A DNA stretch of 6,845 nt from positions 1 to 6,845 of the forward strand of contig JAITJK010000053.1 in the NCBI GenBank assembly GCA_031278935.1. Direction: 5' to 3'. Shown here in pieces: positions 6,668 through 6,845 of this stretch. A program made the position numbers and the translations under genes. Position 1 is the stretch's first letter; each line of letters starts with the position of its first letter. A model generated the notes under the pieces. It was not told the origin of the DNA. It ran no database searches and worked only from the letters and a program-made list of their open reading frames with translations. The DNA is from Spirochaetaceae bacterium. Lineage in GTDB: Bacteria > Spirochaetota > Spirochaetia > Treponematales > Breznakiellaceae.

Positions 6668-6690
6668 ATGGAGGGCGGGCGCCCCTCCAT
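6668..6690. repeat. GC-rich hairpin after the chemoreceptor gene
   Basis: ATGGAGGG (6668-6675) and CCCTCCAT (6683-6690) form a perfect 8-bp stem with a 7-base loop. It starts 4 bases after the chemoreceptor stop codon. There is no T run on either side, so it is not an intrinsic terminator by itself. It may protect the 3' end or act on transcripts arriving from the right. Confidence 0.6.
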
Positions 6691-6705
6691 AAAGATTCAT
6701 CCATC

Positions 6706-6738
6706 ATAACATGGCCGTAAGGTCATGTTATTTTTTTT
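6706..6738 (+). terminator. Intrinsic terminator of the chemoreceptor gene
   Basis: ATAACATGGCC (6706-6716) pairs with GGTCATGTTAT (6721-6731) to form an 11-bp stem with one G-U pair and a GUAA (GNRA) tetraloop, followed by eight T residues (6731-6738). On the minus strand the G-U pair becomes an A-C mismatch and no U tract follows, so the structure favours plus-strand termination. The right arm contains the stop codon of the convergent gene. Confidence 0.85.
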
Positions 6739-6845
6739 GCTATTTTTTCTATGAGGCCGGACTTGCCAAAACAGAGGGCGTCCATGGTTTTGTCCCAGGG
6801 TTCCGTTGGGACTTCAGCAAGCATCTGAGCTTCCATGCAGATACC
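6723..6845 (-). CDS. C-terminal end of an unrecognised convergent gene
   Basis: The minus frame is open from the right edge to TGA at 6725-6723, giving the last 40 residues of a protein. The tail contains LAEVPTEPWDKTMDALCFGK and ends GLIEKIAKKIT. It looks like a real soluble C terminus (mixed charged and hydrophobic residues, amphipathic lysine-rich final helix), but I cannot assign it to a family. The stop codon and last codons lie within the chemoreceptor's terminator, so the two genes converge with almost no spacer. A plus-strand frame from ATG 6711 is also open to the edge, but it is Phe/Tyr/Cys-rich at its start, lies behind a terminator and is less protein-like. Confidence 0.6.
   Translation of the reverse strand, partial: GICMEAQMLAEVPTEPWDKTMDALCFGKSGLIEKIAKKIT

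Noticed and set aside
6711..6845. Plus-strand open frame from ATG 6711 to the edge
   Set aside because: It begins inside the terminator stem, has no ribosome binding site and starts with a Cys/Phe/Tyr-rich stretch; the minus-strand reading is better.

Overview
This 6.8 kb window looks like chromosomal DNA of a spirochaete, most likely a moderately GC-rich Treponema relative. This is inferred from the chemoreceptor, whose signalling tip (QTNLLSMNAAIEAAHAGE, then ADEIRKLAESSGEQSK) has the wording I associate with treponemal receptors, and from the general codon use. It is not proven by any marker gene.

Layout. (1) Positions 1-1760, minus strand: the first 586 codons of a large gene that runs off the left edge. 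Its protein has an N-terminal region of unknown fold, a long coiled coil, and the start of an AAA+ ATPase domain that resembles McrB. (2) Positions 1761-2065: a divergent intergenic region with a repeat element and a possible promoter. (3) Positions 2066-4189, plus strand: three overlapping genes for a biotin ECF transporter, bioY (substrate-binding membrane subunit), bioM/ecfA (ATPase) and bioN/ecfT (transmembrane coupling subunit). The gene overlaps suggest one translationally coupled transcript. (4) Positions 4190-4458: an intergenic region with a second, inverted copy of the repeat element, then a good sigma-70-like promoter. (5) Positions 4459-6663, plus strand: a stand-alone 734-residue methyl-accepting chemotaxis protein with a periplasmic double-Cache-type sensor, a HAMP domain and a signalling domain. 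It is followed by a strong intrinsic terminator. (6) Positions 6723-6845, minus strand: the last 40 codons of an unrecognised convergent gene, whose stop codon lies inside that terminator.

The transporter genes work together: BioY binds biotin in the membrane, and BioM hydrolyses ATP to drive the BioN-BioY module. The other genes have no evident functional link to biotin.

Two points deserve most attention. First, the biotin cassette is bracketed by two related intergenic elements in opposite orientation (about 1875-2014 and 4191-4334). They share a 16/17 match at the outer end and an identical 13-mer plus CAGGTTAT at the inner end. This points to a dispersed repeat family or a mobilised cassette. 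Second, the left-hand gene may be the motor subunit of an McrBC-like or coiled-coil defence system whose remaining genes lie outside the window.
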